NCBI GenBank assembly: GCA_016292455.1
Contig: JAEDIL010000080.1
Location: 1-8,135, forward strand
Reading direction: 5' to 3'
DNA length: 8,135 bases
Origin: Clostridiaceae bacterium
GTDB taxonomy: Bacteria; Bacillota; Clostridia; Oscillospirales; Acutalibacteraceae
A program made the position numbers and the translations under genes. Each line of letters starts with the position of its first letter. Within the stretch, counting starts at the first letter, position 1. The notes below the pieces were generated by a model. The model was not told the DNA's origin. It did no database searches and was given only the letters and a program-made list of their open reading frames with translations. Below are positions 1 to 6,982 of the stretch, piece after piece.

Positions 1-54
1 AAAAAAACGAAAGTTTTTTTACAGCTCCCTCTTGCGAACCACTCAAAAGCAGCC
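1..54 (-). terminator. Possible 3' end structures of the operon (weak)
   Basis: Downstream of the aminotransferase stop codon the minus-strand transcript can form an imperfect hairpin at 23-54: a 4-bp GGCT/AGCT stem, a small internal loop and a 6-bp CTTTTG/CAAGAG stem. Next comes a perfect inverted repeat at 1-20, with 8-bp arms of seven A and one C, a 4-nt loop, and a run of seven T at the window edge. The second element has only one G-C pair, so it is weak as a classical intrinsic terminator, although it does end in a U-run. The sequence beyond the edge is not visible, so whether the operon ends here is a guess. Confidence 0.35.
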
Positions 55-76
55 GTCAGAAATATTTAATTATCGC

Positions 77-1150
77 TTATGCTTTGTCAACAAAGACTCT
101 CCAGCCTCTTGTGTCTTCACGCTTAGCCCATTGAATACCGGTCAGCTCATCATAAAGTTTCTGAGTGAGCGGTCCGATTTTTCCGTCACCGATTTCCATA
201 ACCTCATCTTCATAACGAAGCTTGTTGACCGGGGAAACAACGGCGGCTGTGCCTGTTCCGAAAACCTCTTCAAGCGAACCGTCGCGGGCAGCTTCAATAA
301 GCTCATCAACCGAAATCTTTCTTTCCTCGGTTTCATATCCCCAATCCCGACAGACTTTCAGGATTGAGTCACGGGTAATTCCGGGAAGAATACTGCCGTT
401 GAGGGCAGGCGTTACGATTTTTCCGTTAATTTTGAAGCAGATGTTCATTGCACCGACTTCTTCAATATACTTTCTCTCAACACCGTCAAGCCAAAGAACC
501 TGAGAATAGCCGCTGTCGTGTGCTTTGACCTGGGCAATGAGGCTTGCAGCATAGTTTCCGCCGGTTTTAATATAGCCCATTCCGCCTCTGACGGCACGGA
601 CATATTCATCTTCAATCCATATTCCGACAGGTTCAAGACCGTTTTCATAATATGGACCGGAGGGTGAAAGAATGACCATAAATATATAGCTGACCGACGG
701 AGCAACACCGAGAAAAGGCTCGGTTGCAATTATAAACGGACGAATATAGAGCGACGTTCCCTCTTCTGTCGGAATCCAGTCGCGGTCAATGTCAACAACT
801 GCTTTTACTGCTTCAACAAAATCTTCTTCCGGAATTTCAGGAATACACAGACGCCTGTTTGAACTGTTTGCTCTCTTGGCGTTCATATCCGGACGGAAAA
901 GATATACATTTCCGTCAACGCCGTGATATGCTTTCATTCCTTCGAACATTTCCTGACCGTAATGGAGAACCGTTGCCGCAGGAGAAAGGCTTATGTCACC
1001 GAACGGAACAATTCTCGCGTCGTGCCAACCCATTCCTTCGGTGTAATCCATCATGAACATGTGATCGGTAAAGACTCGACCGAAGCTGAGTTTTTCGTTT
1101 TTCTTAGGTTTTTCTTTCGGAGATTGCGTTCTTGTTATTTTGATTTCCAT
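77..1150 (-). CDS. ilvE: Branched-chain amino acid aminotransferase (class IV PLP enzyme)
   Basis: Cytosolic pyridoxal-phosphate transaminase that interconverts isoleucine, leucine or valine and their 2-oxoacids using glutamate/2-oxoglutarate. The 357-residue protein has the length and layout of the BCAT2-like branch: FGRVFTDHMF near residues 23-32, LHYGQEMFEGMKAY at 62-75, RPDMNAKR at 86-93, the PLP-binding lysine in YIKTGGNYA (Lys195), EVGAMN at 231-236 and the phosphate-binding GTGTA at 298-302. Start: ATG at 1150 is preferred to an upstream TTG at 1168 because family members begin close to this point, but the Shine-Dalgarno is poor (GAAAG-type) and the start is the least certain in the operon. 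It is the last gene, about 45 nt after the VOR gamma subunit with no terminator visible between them. In this setting it would aminate the 2-oxoacid made by VOR. Function is near certain; substrate preference among Ile, Leu and Val cannot be read from sequence. Confidence 0.95.
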   Translation of the reverse strand: MEIKITRTQSPKEKPKKNEKLSFGRVFTDHMFMMDYTEGMGWHDARIVPFGDISLSPAATVLHYGQEMFEGMKAYHGVDGNVYLFRPDMNAKRANSSNRRLCIPEIPEEDFVEAVKAVVDIDRDWIPTEEGTSLYIRPFIIATEPFLGVAPSVSYIFMVILSPSGPYYENGLEPVGIWIEDEYVRAVRGGMGYIKTGGNYAASLIAQVKAHDSGYSQVLWLDGVERKYIEEVGAMNICFKINGKIVTPALNGSILPGITRDSILKVCRDWGYETEERKISVDELIEAARDGSLEEVFGTGTAAVVSPVNKLRYEDEVMEIGDGKIGPLTQKLYDELTGIQWAKREDTRGWRVFVDKA

Positions 1151-1195
1151 ACTTTCAACTTCTTTCAAAAATAATCAAACAATACTTTGGTCAAA

Positions 1196-1726
1196 TCAAT
1201 AGTCATATCCGACTCTGAGCGCATTCAGGTTAACATCAAGCAAATTTGCTTTTCGTGCAGGTATAACCTTTTGAAGAGCTTCTGTTGTGTGTTCAAAGCT
1301 CATGTCAGAAATCTCTTTTATAAGCTTGCCGCAAAGAATCATGTTAGCAAGCGTTGCAAAGCCTTCGTCCTTTGCCATTTTGGTTGCAGGAACATAAAAA
1401 ACGGAAACGTCGTTTCTTTCAACCTTTTCGTCAATAAGTGTTGAATCAACAATAATCATTCCGCCGGGAACAACACTGCTTTCATACCGTCTGAGTGAAG
1501 GGAGATTCATAGCAATCAGGCAATCGGGCTCGCTTACAATCGGTGAACCGACCGGATCATCACTGATAATAACGCTGCAATTTGCTGTTCCGCCGCGCAT
1601 TTCAGGGCCGTATGACGGAAGCCAGCTGACATTTTTATCATCAATCAGACCTTTTGTTGCAAGAAACTTTCCGGCAAAAAGAACACCTTGACCACCAAAA
1701 CCGGCAATCAGAATCTGTTTGTTCAT
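1196..1726 (-). CDS. 2-oxoacid:ferredoxin oxidoreductase, gamma subunit (VOR/KOR type)
   Basis: Catalytic-domain (POR gamma) subunit of the CoA-dependent 2-oxoacid:ferredoxin oxidoreductase encoded by the adjoining genes; in this enzyme class the gamma domain helps form the CoA site and holds the complex together. The 176-residue protein starts with the family glycine motif GFGGQG (residues 9-14), followed by SYGPEMRGGTANC (38-50), both typical of KorC/VorC-like and IorB-like gamma subunits. The ATG at 1726 overlaps the beta-subunit stop by one base (TGATG) and has GGAGG seven bases upstream. A GTG one codon earlier is possible but too close to that site. Symbols for this subunit differ between organisms (fused to VorA in some archaea, KorC elsewhere), so none is given. 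Translational coupling supports equal stoichiometry with beta. Confidence 0.92.
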   Translation of the reverse strand: MNKQILIAGFGGQGVLFAGKFLATKGLIDDKNVSWLPSYGPEMRGGTANCSVIISDDPVGSPIVSEPDCLIAMNLPSLRRYESSVVPGGMIIVDSTLIDEKVERNDVSVFYVPATKMAKDEGFATLANMILCGKLIKEISDMSFEHTTEALQKVIPARKANLLDVNLNALRVGYDY

Positions 1727-2478
1727 CACTTTCCCTCCTTTTCTGCGCTCCGGTCTTTATACACACCGAGGGGATAATACGGTATCATATTTTCTTCGAG
1801 CCATTCAAGGGCTTTCTTAGGCGTCATTCCCCAGTTTGTCGGACAGCTTGAAACAACTTCAATGAGTGAAAAGCCTTTTTTGTCAATCTGATTCTGAAAC
1901 GCTTTCTTTATTGCCTTTTTTGCCGCTTTAACATTCTTTACGCTGTTAACGGCGACACGCTCAATGTATTCCGGACCGTCAAGCTGCGAAAGCATTTCAC
2001 AGACCTTTACCGGGTATCCGCAAAGGTTTACATCTCTGCCGTAGGGTGAAGTCTGAGTAACCTGACCGGGAAGAGATGTCGGTGCCATCTGACCGCCCGT
2101 CATTCCGTAAATAGCATTGTTTACAAAAATTACTGTGATATTTTCATTCCTTGTTGCCGCGTGAACGGTTTCAGCCATACCGATTGAAGCAAGGTCGCCG
2201 TCACCCTGATAGGTAAAGACAATATTGTCCGGTTCAGCACGTTTTACGCCGGTTGCAACAGCCGGAGCTCTGCCGTGTGCCGCCTCGACCATGTCACAAG
2301 CAAAATAATTATACGCCAACACAGCACAGCCAACAGGTGCAATTCCGATTGTTTTTCCTTCAATTCCGAGTTCGTCAATTGTTTCGGCAACAAGGCGGTG
2401 AATAATTCCGTGTGTGCAGCCCGGGCAATAATGAAACGGAACGTCTGTCAGTGACTTCGGTTTCTGAAAAACTACCAT
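1726..2478 (-). CDS. vorA: 2-oxoacid:ferredoxin oxidoreductase, beta subunit (TPP-binding; VorA/KorB type)
   Basis: Thiamine-pyrophosphate-binding subunit that carries out the C-C bond chemistry of reversible 2-oxoacid + CoA + oxidised ferredoxin to acyl-CoA + CO2 + reduced ferredoxin. The 250-residue protein shows CPGC at 18-21 (iron-sulfur/TPP domain signature of this subunit), HGRAPAVATGVKRA at 68-81, the TPP/Mg motif GDGDLASIG at 92-100 followed by NNAIYGMTGGQ at 120-130, and SCPTNWG at 211-217. ATG 2478 overlaps the alpha-subunit stop by one base (TAATG), with GGAGG nine bases upstream. The VOR (branched-chain) rather than 2-oxoglutarate (KOR) assignment rests on similarity of the alpha subunit to VorB proteins and on the neighbouring aminotransferase and acyl-CoA synthetase. 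KOR is the main alternative. Confidence 0.93.
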   Translation of the reverse strand: MVVFQKPKSLTDVPFHYCPGCTHGIIHRLVAETIDELGIEGKTIGIAPVGCAVLAYNYFACDMVEAAHGRAPAVATGVKRAEPDNIVFTYQGDGDLASIGMAETVHAATRNENITVIFVNNAIYGMTGGQMAPTSLPGQVTQTSPYGRDVNLCGYPVKVCEMLSQLDGPEYIERVAVNSVKNVKAAKKAIKKAFQNQIDKKGFSLIEVVSSCPTNWGMTPKKALEWLEENMIPYYPLGVYKDRSAEKEGK

Positions 2479-3542
2479 TATTCTTTTCCTCCTTTGTCAG
2501 CATTTTCAATTGCTTCAAGCACCTGCTTCGGCGAAGGAATCATTCCGCCGGCGCGGTTGCAAAGGGTAACAGGTCGTTTACACTTGATTGCAAGCTCAAT
2601 GTCTTCAATCATCTGACCCATGGAAAGCTCAACGCTGATGAAAGATTTAACTTTTTCAGCAGCATCAAGAAGTACTTTTTTCGGGAAAGGCCAAAGCGTA
2701 ATCGGACGAACGAGACCGACCTTTATGCCCTTCTTTCTTGCCTCAACGATAGCATTTTTTGAAACCCTCGCAGCGATTCCGTAAGCAACGACACAGATTT
2801 CTGCATCATCCATCATGAAGCTTTCATACATCACTTCATTCTCTTCAATTGCTTTATATCTTTCAAAACGGGCAAAATTCATTCTTTCGAGCTCTTCGGG
2901 AACAAGGAAAAGAGAATTTGCAATGTTGTGCTTTCGTTCACACTTTGTTCCGGTAACTGCCCAAGGCTTTTCATAGCTCGTTACTTCAACTTTTTCAAGC
3001 GAAACAGGCTCCATCATCTGACCCATTGTTCCGTCTGCAAGAATCATTGAGGTCATTCTGTATTTGTCGGCAAGATCAAATCCTTTAACAGTCAGCGACG
3101 CCATTTCCTGTACAGATGCCGGAGCAAGAACAATCATTTTGTAGTCTCCGTGTCCGCCACCCTTTGTAGCCTGAAAATAATCTGACTGACTGGGCTGAAT
3201 TCCGCCGAGTCCGGGGCCGCCGCGCTGAACATTGACAACGAGCGCCGGAAGGTCAGAGCCGGCGAGATATGAAAGACCCTCGCTTTTAAGTGAGATTCCG
3301 GGGCTTGACGAGGAAGTCATGACTCTTTTTCCTGCGGCTGAAACACCGTAGACCATATTGATTGCAGCAACCTCACTCTCAGCCTGGAGAAATACACTGC
3401 CGATTTTGGGCATCCTCTTTGCCATGTATGCGGCCACCTCAGTCTGGGGCGTTATAGGGTATCCGAAGTAAAAACGGCAGCCGGCAAGAATTGCAGCTTC
3501 TGCAATTGCTTCGTTGCCTTTCATAAGTACTTTATCTGTCAT
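2478..3542 (-). CDS. vorB: 3-methyl-2-oxobutanoate (branched-chain 2-oxoacid):ferredoxin oxidoreductase alpha subunit VorB
   Basis: Alpha subunit (pyrimidine-binding and transketolase C-terminal-like domains) of the VOR complex. The 354-residue protein has the hallmark start MTDKVLMKGNEAIAEAA, then YPITPQTE (28-35), QAESEVAAINMVYG (53-66), TSSSSPGISL (76-85), VQRGGPGLGG (105-114) and PSQSDYFQATKGGGHGD (117-133), as in clostridial VorB. Length matches stand-alone VorB (about 350). ATG 3542 is chosen because GAGGTG lies seven bases upstream. A TTG at 3563 would overlap the ferredoxin gene and place the ribosome site inside the coding region. It follows the ferredoxin stop by 10 nt, the Shine-Dalgarno overlapping that stop codon. 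The enzyme is reversible. Under the T-box it probably acts as an oxoacid synthase, carboxylating branched acyl-CoA, which is inference. Substrate specificity between VOR and KOR is not provable by eye. Confidence 0.93.
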   Translation of the reverse strand: MTDKVLMKGNEAIAEAAILAGCRFYFGYPITPQTEVAAYMAKRMPKIGSVFLQAESEVAAINMVYGVSAAGKRVMTSSSSPGISLKSEGLSYLAGSDLPALVVNVQRGGPGLGGIQPSQSDYFQATKGGGHGDYKMIVLAPASVQEMASLTVKGFDLADKYRMTSMILADGTMGQMMEPVSLEKVEVTSYEKPWAVTGTKCERKHNIANSLFLVPEELERMNFARFERYKAIEENEVMYESFMMDDAEICVVAYGIAARVSKNAIVEARKKGIKVGLVRPITLWPFPKKVLLDAAEKVKSFISVELSMGQMIEDIELAIKCKRPVTLCNRAGGMIPSPKQVLEAIENADKGGKE

Positions 3543-3552
3543 TTTCTGCACC

Positions 3553-3759
3553 TCACTTTTCAACAGTAATTACGCAATCAGGACACATTGTTGCACAAAA
3601 AGCGCAACCTATGCACTTTTCCCGGTCGGTCATTTCTGCCGGCGAATGTCCTTTTGCGTTGATTTTGTTTTCTGCAATACGAATCAGATTTTTGGGGCAA
3701 GCGTCAACACAAAGTCCGCAGCCCTTGCACAGATCAGTTTCAAATGTTACCTTTGCCAT
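3553..3759 (-). CDS. 2x[4Fe-4S] ferredoxin-type delta subunit of the 2-oxoacid oxidoreductase
   Basis: Electron-transfer subunit of 68 residues with two complete cluster motifs, CxxCxxCxxxCP at residues 11-22 and again at 49-60, plus an extra cysteine at 62. This is the pattern of the delta (KorD/PorD; VorC in methanogens) subunit encoded next to alpha and beta. It would pass electrons between the TPP-site cluster and a soluble ferredoxin. Start ATG 3759 has a textbook AGGAGG ribosome site seven bases upstream, which lies inside the last codons of the preceding P-loop gene, so the two are only 3 nt apart. No leader or membrane segment. The alternative, a free-standing ferredoxin, is less likely given its position directly before alpha. 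Confidence 0.92.
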   Translation of the reverse strand: MAKVTFETDLCKGCGLCVDACPKNLIRIAENKINAKGHSPAEMTDREKCIGCAFCATMCPDCVITVEK

Positions 3760-3762
3760 TTT

Positions 3763-4428
3763 TCAACCTCCTATTATTGTTTTTTGAAGTGTGAGAGGAA
3801 AGATGTTACCAATATTTTCGAACTGCGCCGAGAGATCGGCTCTCACTGTTGTCATGACAAGCGGAAGAGCTGAAATTTCACACAGCTTCTGAGCAAGAGG
3901 AAAGGTATCTTCAATATACTTTTTCTCTGTCTGAACGCCGACATTTGAATTGTTGACAATTCCTGTAAACCGAAGCGAGCAAGCGTTTTCAATTTCCCTC
4001 ATAACGACCAGAGCTTCTTCGGGAGTCTGGGTTAGAGGACGGTAAAAATTAACAACAAAAAGCATCTGAAAACTTTCGCTTTTCTCAACCAGCGGTGCGA
4101 ATCTGCCGAGTGCGACCGCGCCCCTGTCATCACCGCCGATGTCTAGAACAGAATAATTGTCGGCTCTGCAAAACGGAGCATACATTTCTGACGGAAGAGC
4201 CGGAATATCAAGATTTGAGGCGGCAAACGACGAGCACATCAGCTCAATGTTTTTCTCATTCAGCTCTTTTTCGCTGTCTTTCGTTCTGAAATATGGGTTA
4301 ACAATGTCCATGTCAAGAATGCTGACACTTTCATGACGTTTTTTCAGATCAAAAGCGTAATTAACCGCAATATTCGTTTTTCCGCTTCCGTAATGCCCGC
4401 AAAAAATAGTAATATGTTTATCTTCCAA
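3763..4428 (-). CDS. P-loop NTPase of the MinD/ParA/CobB-like (SIMIBI) group, function unknown
   Basis: A soluble 221-residue nucleotide-binding protein. Visible are a Walker A at GHYGSGKTN (11-19), a DMDIVNPYFR segment (39-48) where SIMIBI ATPases have the second aspartate motif, a Walker-B-like VLDIGGDDRGAVALG (94-108) and GIVNNSNVG (156-164) near the usual base-recognition region. The classical deviant KGGxGKT of MinD/ParA is absent, so the signature lysine is not where those proteins have it. No cysteine pair of the Mrp/NBP35 type is visible. Start: TTG at 4428 is preferred because AGGA sits six bases upstream; another TTG at 4446 has no ribosome site before it. It sits between the acyl-CoA synthetase and the ferredoxin subunit, with its last codons carrying the ferredoxin Shine-Dalgarno. 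A role in assembling or activating the VOR complex is a guess; I do not recognise a named function. Confidence 0.8.
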   Translation of the reverse strand: MEDKHITIFCGHYGSGKTNIAVNYAFDLKKRHESVSILDMDIVNPYFRTKDSEKELNEKNIELMCSSFAASNLDIPALPSEMYAPFCRADNYSVLDIGGDDRGAVALGRFAPLVEKSESFQMLFVVNFYRPLTQTPEEALVVMREIENACSLRFTGIVNNSNVGVQTEKKYIEDTFPLAQKLCEISALPLVMTTVRADLSAQFENIGNIFPLTLQKTIIGG

Positions 4429-4465
4429 TTTATTTCCTGCCTCCAAAACACAAGTTTTTATATCT

Positions 4466-4480
4466 GCTTTGAATCAAAGC
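4466..4480. repeat. Short perfect inverted repeat at the synthetase stop codon
   Basis: GCTTTGA-A-TCAAAGC on the plus strand: 7-bp arms around one central base, spanning the TGA stop of the acyl-CoA synthetase gene and the start of the gap before the P-loop gene. No U-run follows, so it is not an intrinsic terminator. As RNA it could form a roughly 6-bp hairpin, possibly a processing or stability element. It may also be chance. Confidence 0.4.
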
Positions 4481-6747
4481 TTGTTACGGATTATTTTTCC
4501 GCTGATGGTTTTCGGCAGCTCATCTCTGAACTCAACAATACGCGGATATTTATACGGCGCTGTGTGCGTCTTGACGTACGACTGAATCTCTTTTTTCAGT
4601 TCCTCCGTTCCCTCTGTTCCGCCGGTGAGAACAATGCAGGCTTTAACAACCTGTCCTCTTACCTCATCCGGTGCCGCGCAAACACCGCATTCAAGAACAT
4701 ACGGGAGTTCCATAATAACGTTTTCAATTTCAAACGGTCCTATGCGGTAGCCGGAAGACTTGATGACATCATCCACGCGGCTGACGTACCAGAAATATCC
4801 GTCCTCGTCGCGCCATGCAACGTCACCGGTATGATACATTCCGTCATGCCATGCTTCTTCTGTCTGCTTTTCGTCGCCGTAATAGCCCATAAAGAGTCCG
4901 CATGGAACAGTTTTGTCTGTTCTGACAACAATTTCTCCCGGTTCACCGTCCTGAACGGAGTTGCCGTCGCGGTCAACAAGGTCAATGTCATAGGCGGGAA
5001 CAGCCTTACCCATTGCACCCGGCTTTGAACGTGTTCCGTAGAGGTTTGCAATTGTGAGGGTTGTTTCTGTCTGACCGAAACCTTCCATGATTGAAAGGCC
5101 GGTTGCTTCTTTGAATTTATTGAACACTTCAGGATTAAGCGCCTCACCTGCCGTTGTTGCATATTTAATTGAAGACAGATCATAGCTGGAAAGGTCTTTT
5201 TTAATGAACATTCTGTACATTGTTGGCGGTGCACAGAACGTTGTAATGTTGTACTTTTTGAACATCGGAAGAATCTCAGATGCATCAAAGCGGTCAAAGT
5301 CATATGTAAAGACTGCGCCTTCACACATCCACTGTCCGTAAAGTTTGCCCCAAAGTGCTTTGCCCCAGCCGGTATCGGAAATAGTAAAGTGCAGTCCGTC
5401 GCTGTGTACGCAATGCCAATACTTTGCAGTGATATAATGACCCAGCGCATATTTATAATTATGACAGGCAATCTTGGGATAGCCGGTTGTTCCTGAGGTG
5501 AAGAACATGAGCATGGGATCCTCGCCGCAGGCAGTATCCTCGGTTCTCGGGAACTTGCCGCGGAACAAGGTGTACTCTTCGTCAAAATCATGCCAGCCGT
5601 CTCTTTTTCCGCCGACAAGTATTTTTACATCAAGTCCATCATAGCTTTCAGCCGCCGCATCAACATGATCCGGTGTATTATCGTCAGCTGTGCAGACAAT
5701 CGCTTTGACATGCGCTGCTTTGAAACGATATTCGAAATCATGTTCAAGGAGCTGATGAGTCGCCGGAATTGCTATTGCACCGAGTTTATGAAGCGCAAGA
5801 ATGGTGAACCAGAAGTGGTAATGGCGTTTCAGAACGACCATCACCTTGTCGCCTTTCTTTATACCAAGACTTTTGAAGTAGTTTGCAGTTCGTGCAGATG
5901 CATGCTTAATGTCTCTGAAAGTGAAACGACGTTCAGTTTTGTCTTTTGCGATATGAAGCATTGCAAGCTTGTTCGGCGTTTTGTCAGCAATTGCGTCAAC
6001 AACATCGAAGGCAAAGTTGAATTTTTCCTCATTTTTAAAGGACATTGAAATCAATCTGCCTTCATTATCTTCTTTTGCATCAATAAAGTTCTCAACGGCA
6101 AGCGGAGCCTTCGCGGTTCTTGCTTCAACAACGGTTTTCTGAATTTCTTTTTCCGTAATCTTTTCGTCACCTGAAACAACAACAGCAAGGAAAAGACATT
6201 CTTCACCGTTCAGTGCAATCATTCCGTGAGGCGTTGAGCTTTTATAATAGATGCTGTCGCCTTCTTCAAGAATCTCGGTATGGTCGCCGACCCTGACTTT
6301 GAGCGTTCCGCGAAGAACAAGGTCGAATTCCTGACCGGCGTGAGTTGTTGTATGTATCGGCTTGTTCTGAAGCTCTTCGGAATACTCATACTTAACCCAG
6401 TACGGCTCGGCAAGTTTGTTTCTGAAAAGCGGAGCAAGGTTGCTGATTTCAATTCCGTCTTCCTTTGCTGTTCTGGTACCCTGACCTCTTCTTGTAACGG
6501 TATATGACGAAAGATGCGCACTGTGACCTTCAAGAATATCTGTAATTCCTATTCCGAAAGCAAGAGAACATTTGTGAATGAATGTAAACGGAAGATCAAC
6601 CTCTCCTGATTCATATAAGGAATAGGTTTCCGCCGTCAGATTGGTTTTTTCAGCCATTTCCTGCTCAGTAAAGCCGATAATTTCACGCATTTCACGGATT
6701 CTTTCAGCAATTACTTTGATTTCTTCGGTAAGACCGGTGTTCAGCAT
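4474..6747 (-). CDS. XRE helix-turn-helix / cupin / AMP-forming acyl-CoA synthetase fusion protein
   Basis: First gene of the operon, 757 residues with three parts. Residues about 8-75 are an XRE-type helix-turn-helix (IAERIREMREIIGFTEQEMA, then TAETYSLYESGEV). About 115-192 is a cupin (HAGQE at 136-140, GTLKVRVG at 147-154, GDSIYY...TPHG at 163-175). About 245-757 is an ANL adenylating enzyme with the P-loop TSGTTGYPK (417-425), GFGQTET (556-562), YHTGD (638-642), VDDVIKSSGYRIG (658-670) and the catalytic lysine of PKTISGK (Lys751). The enzyme part resembles short/medium-chain acyl-CoA synthetases (ACSM/acetyl-CoA synthetase branch): fatty acid + ATP + CoA to acyl-CoA + AMP + PPi. All catalytic motifs look intact. 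ATG 6747 has GGAGG eight bases upstream; a TTG at 6762 overlaps that site and is rejected. Expression is under the T-box leader. Branched short-chain acids (2-methylbutyrate, isobutyrate, isovalerate) as substrates are inferred from the neighbours; aryl acids such as phenylacetate are an alternative. Confidence 0.9.
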   Translation of the reverse strand: MLNTGLTEEIKVIAERIREMREIIGFTEQEMAEKTNLTAETYSLYESGEVDLPFTFIHKCSLAFGIGITDILEGHSAHLSSYTVTRRGQGTRTAKEDGIEISNLAPLFRNKLAEPYWVKYEYSEELQNKPIHTTTHAGQEFDLVLRGTLKVRVGDHTEILEEGDSIYYKSSTPHGMIALNGEECLFLAVVVSGDEKITEKEIQKTVVEARTAKAPLAVENFIDAKEDNEGRLISMSFKNEEKFNFAFDVVDAIADKTPNKLAMLHIAKDKTERRFTFRDIKHASARTANYFKSLGIKKGDKVMVVLKRHYHFWFTILALHKLGAIAIPATHQLLEHDFEYRFKAAHVKAIVCTADDNTPDHVDAAAESYDGLDVKILVGGKRDGWHDFDEEYTLFRGKFPRTEDTACGEDPMLMFFTSGTTGYPKIACHNYKYALGHYITAKYWHCVHSDGLHFTISDTGWGKALWGKLYGQWMCEGAVFTYDFDRFDASEILPMFKKYNITTFCAPPTMYRMFIKKDLSSYDLSSIKYATTAGEALNPEVFNKFKEATGLSIMEGFGQTETTLTIANLYGTRSKPGAMGKAVPAYDIDLVDRDGNSVQDGEPGEIVVRTDKTVPCGLFMGYYGDEKQTEEAWHDGMYHTGDVAWRDEDGYFWYVSRVDDVIKSSGYRIGPFEIENVIMELPYVLECGVCAAPDEVRGQVVKACIVLTGGTEGTEELKKEIQSYVKTHTAPYKYPRIVEFRDELPKTISGKIIRNKL

Positions 6748-6790
6748 TGTTTTTACCTCCAAAAAATTTTAGTTTATCCTTGAAACGGAA

Positions 6791-6832
6791 AAACAAAAAA
6801 CCCGCCTCAAAGATTGTTTTCTTTGAGACGAG
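6791..6832 (-). terminator. T-box intrinsic terminator
   Basis: On the minus strand a 12-bp stem (CTCGTCTCAAAG paired with CTTTGAGGCGGG, two G-U pairs) closes an 8-nt loop and is followed at once by six U. Its 5' arm is the same sequence that the antiterminator needs, so the two folds exclude each other. This is the off state when the cognate tRNA is charged. Confidence 0.92.
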
Positions 6833-6979
6833 CAAAAACAACTTAGCCCGCGGTACCACTCAAATTGCGGTAAAAAAACCGCCCCTCTTCGAGCTCTGAC
6901 AAGCTCTATGCATTAACGCAGCAATCACGAAAGACATCTACTGACCGACAAGCGGCGTTCGGGTCTCCGGCTCAGAAGT

Positions 6980-6982
6980 GAT
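6980..6982 (-). promoter_or_regulatory. Probable T-box specifier codon ATC (isoleucine)
   Basis: On the 3' side of Stem I the leader reads CTTATCACTTCTGAGCC. In clostridial T-boxes the specifier triplet is usually followed by an A and then by a (C/A)CTCCTGAGC-like segment, which places the specifier at ATC. The stem below is supported by GGAAG on the 5' side pairing with CTTCT. Out-of-register readings (TTC Phe, CTT or TTA Leu) are possible but fit the loop position less well. An Ile specifier agrees with the branched-chain aminotransferase and VOR downstream. Confidence 0.65.

Noticed and set aside
2478..3563. Reading the oxidoreductase as a 2-oxoglutarate (KOR) or indolepyruvate (IOR) enzyme
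   Set aside because: IOR has a different, fused alpha architecture. KOR cannot be excluded by eye, but the VorB-like alpha subunit, the branched-chain aminotransferase and the T-box context favour VOR.
4333..5028. Plus-strand open frame of 231 codons
   Set aside because: It lies opposite the synthetase and P-loop genes, whose motifs are unmistakable. It has no recognisable domain and no ribosome site, so it is a shadow frame.
4740..5618. Minus-strand 292-codon frame within the synthetase gene
   Set aside because: Same strand but different frame from a complete acyl-CoA synthetase; its low-complexity, Ser/Thr/Arg-rich translation resembles no family.
3553..6762. Upstream TTG starts at 6762, 4446 and 3563
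   Set aside because: The starts at 6762 and 3563 overlap or precede the ribosome site of the ATG just downstream, and 4446 has no ribosome site of its own. The internal starts at 6747, 4428 and 3542 each have a suitably spaced site.
6867..6882. GCGGT/ACCGC hairpin with a U-rich loop in the leader, considered as a terminator
   Set aside because: The U-run is inside the loop, not after the stem. Position and shape fit the Stem III-type helix of a T-box.
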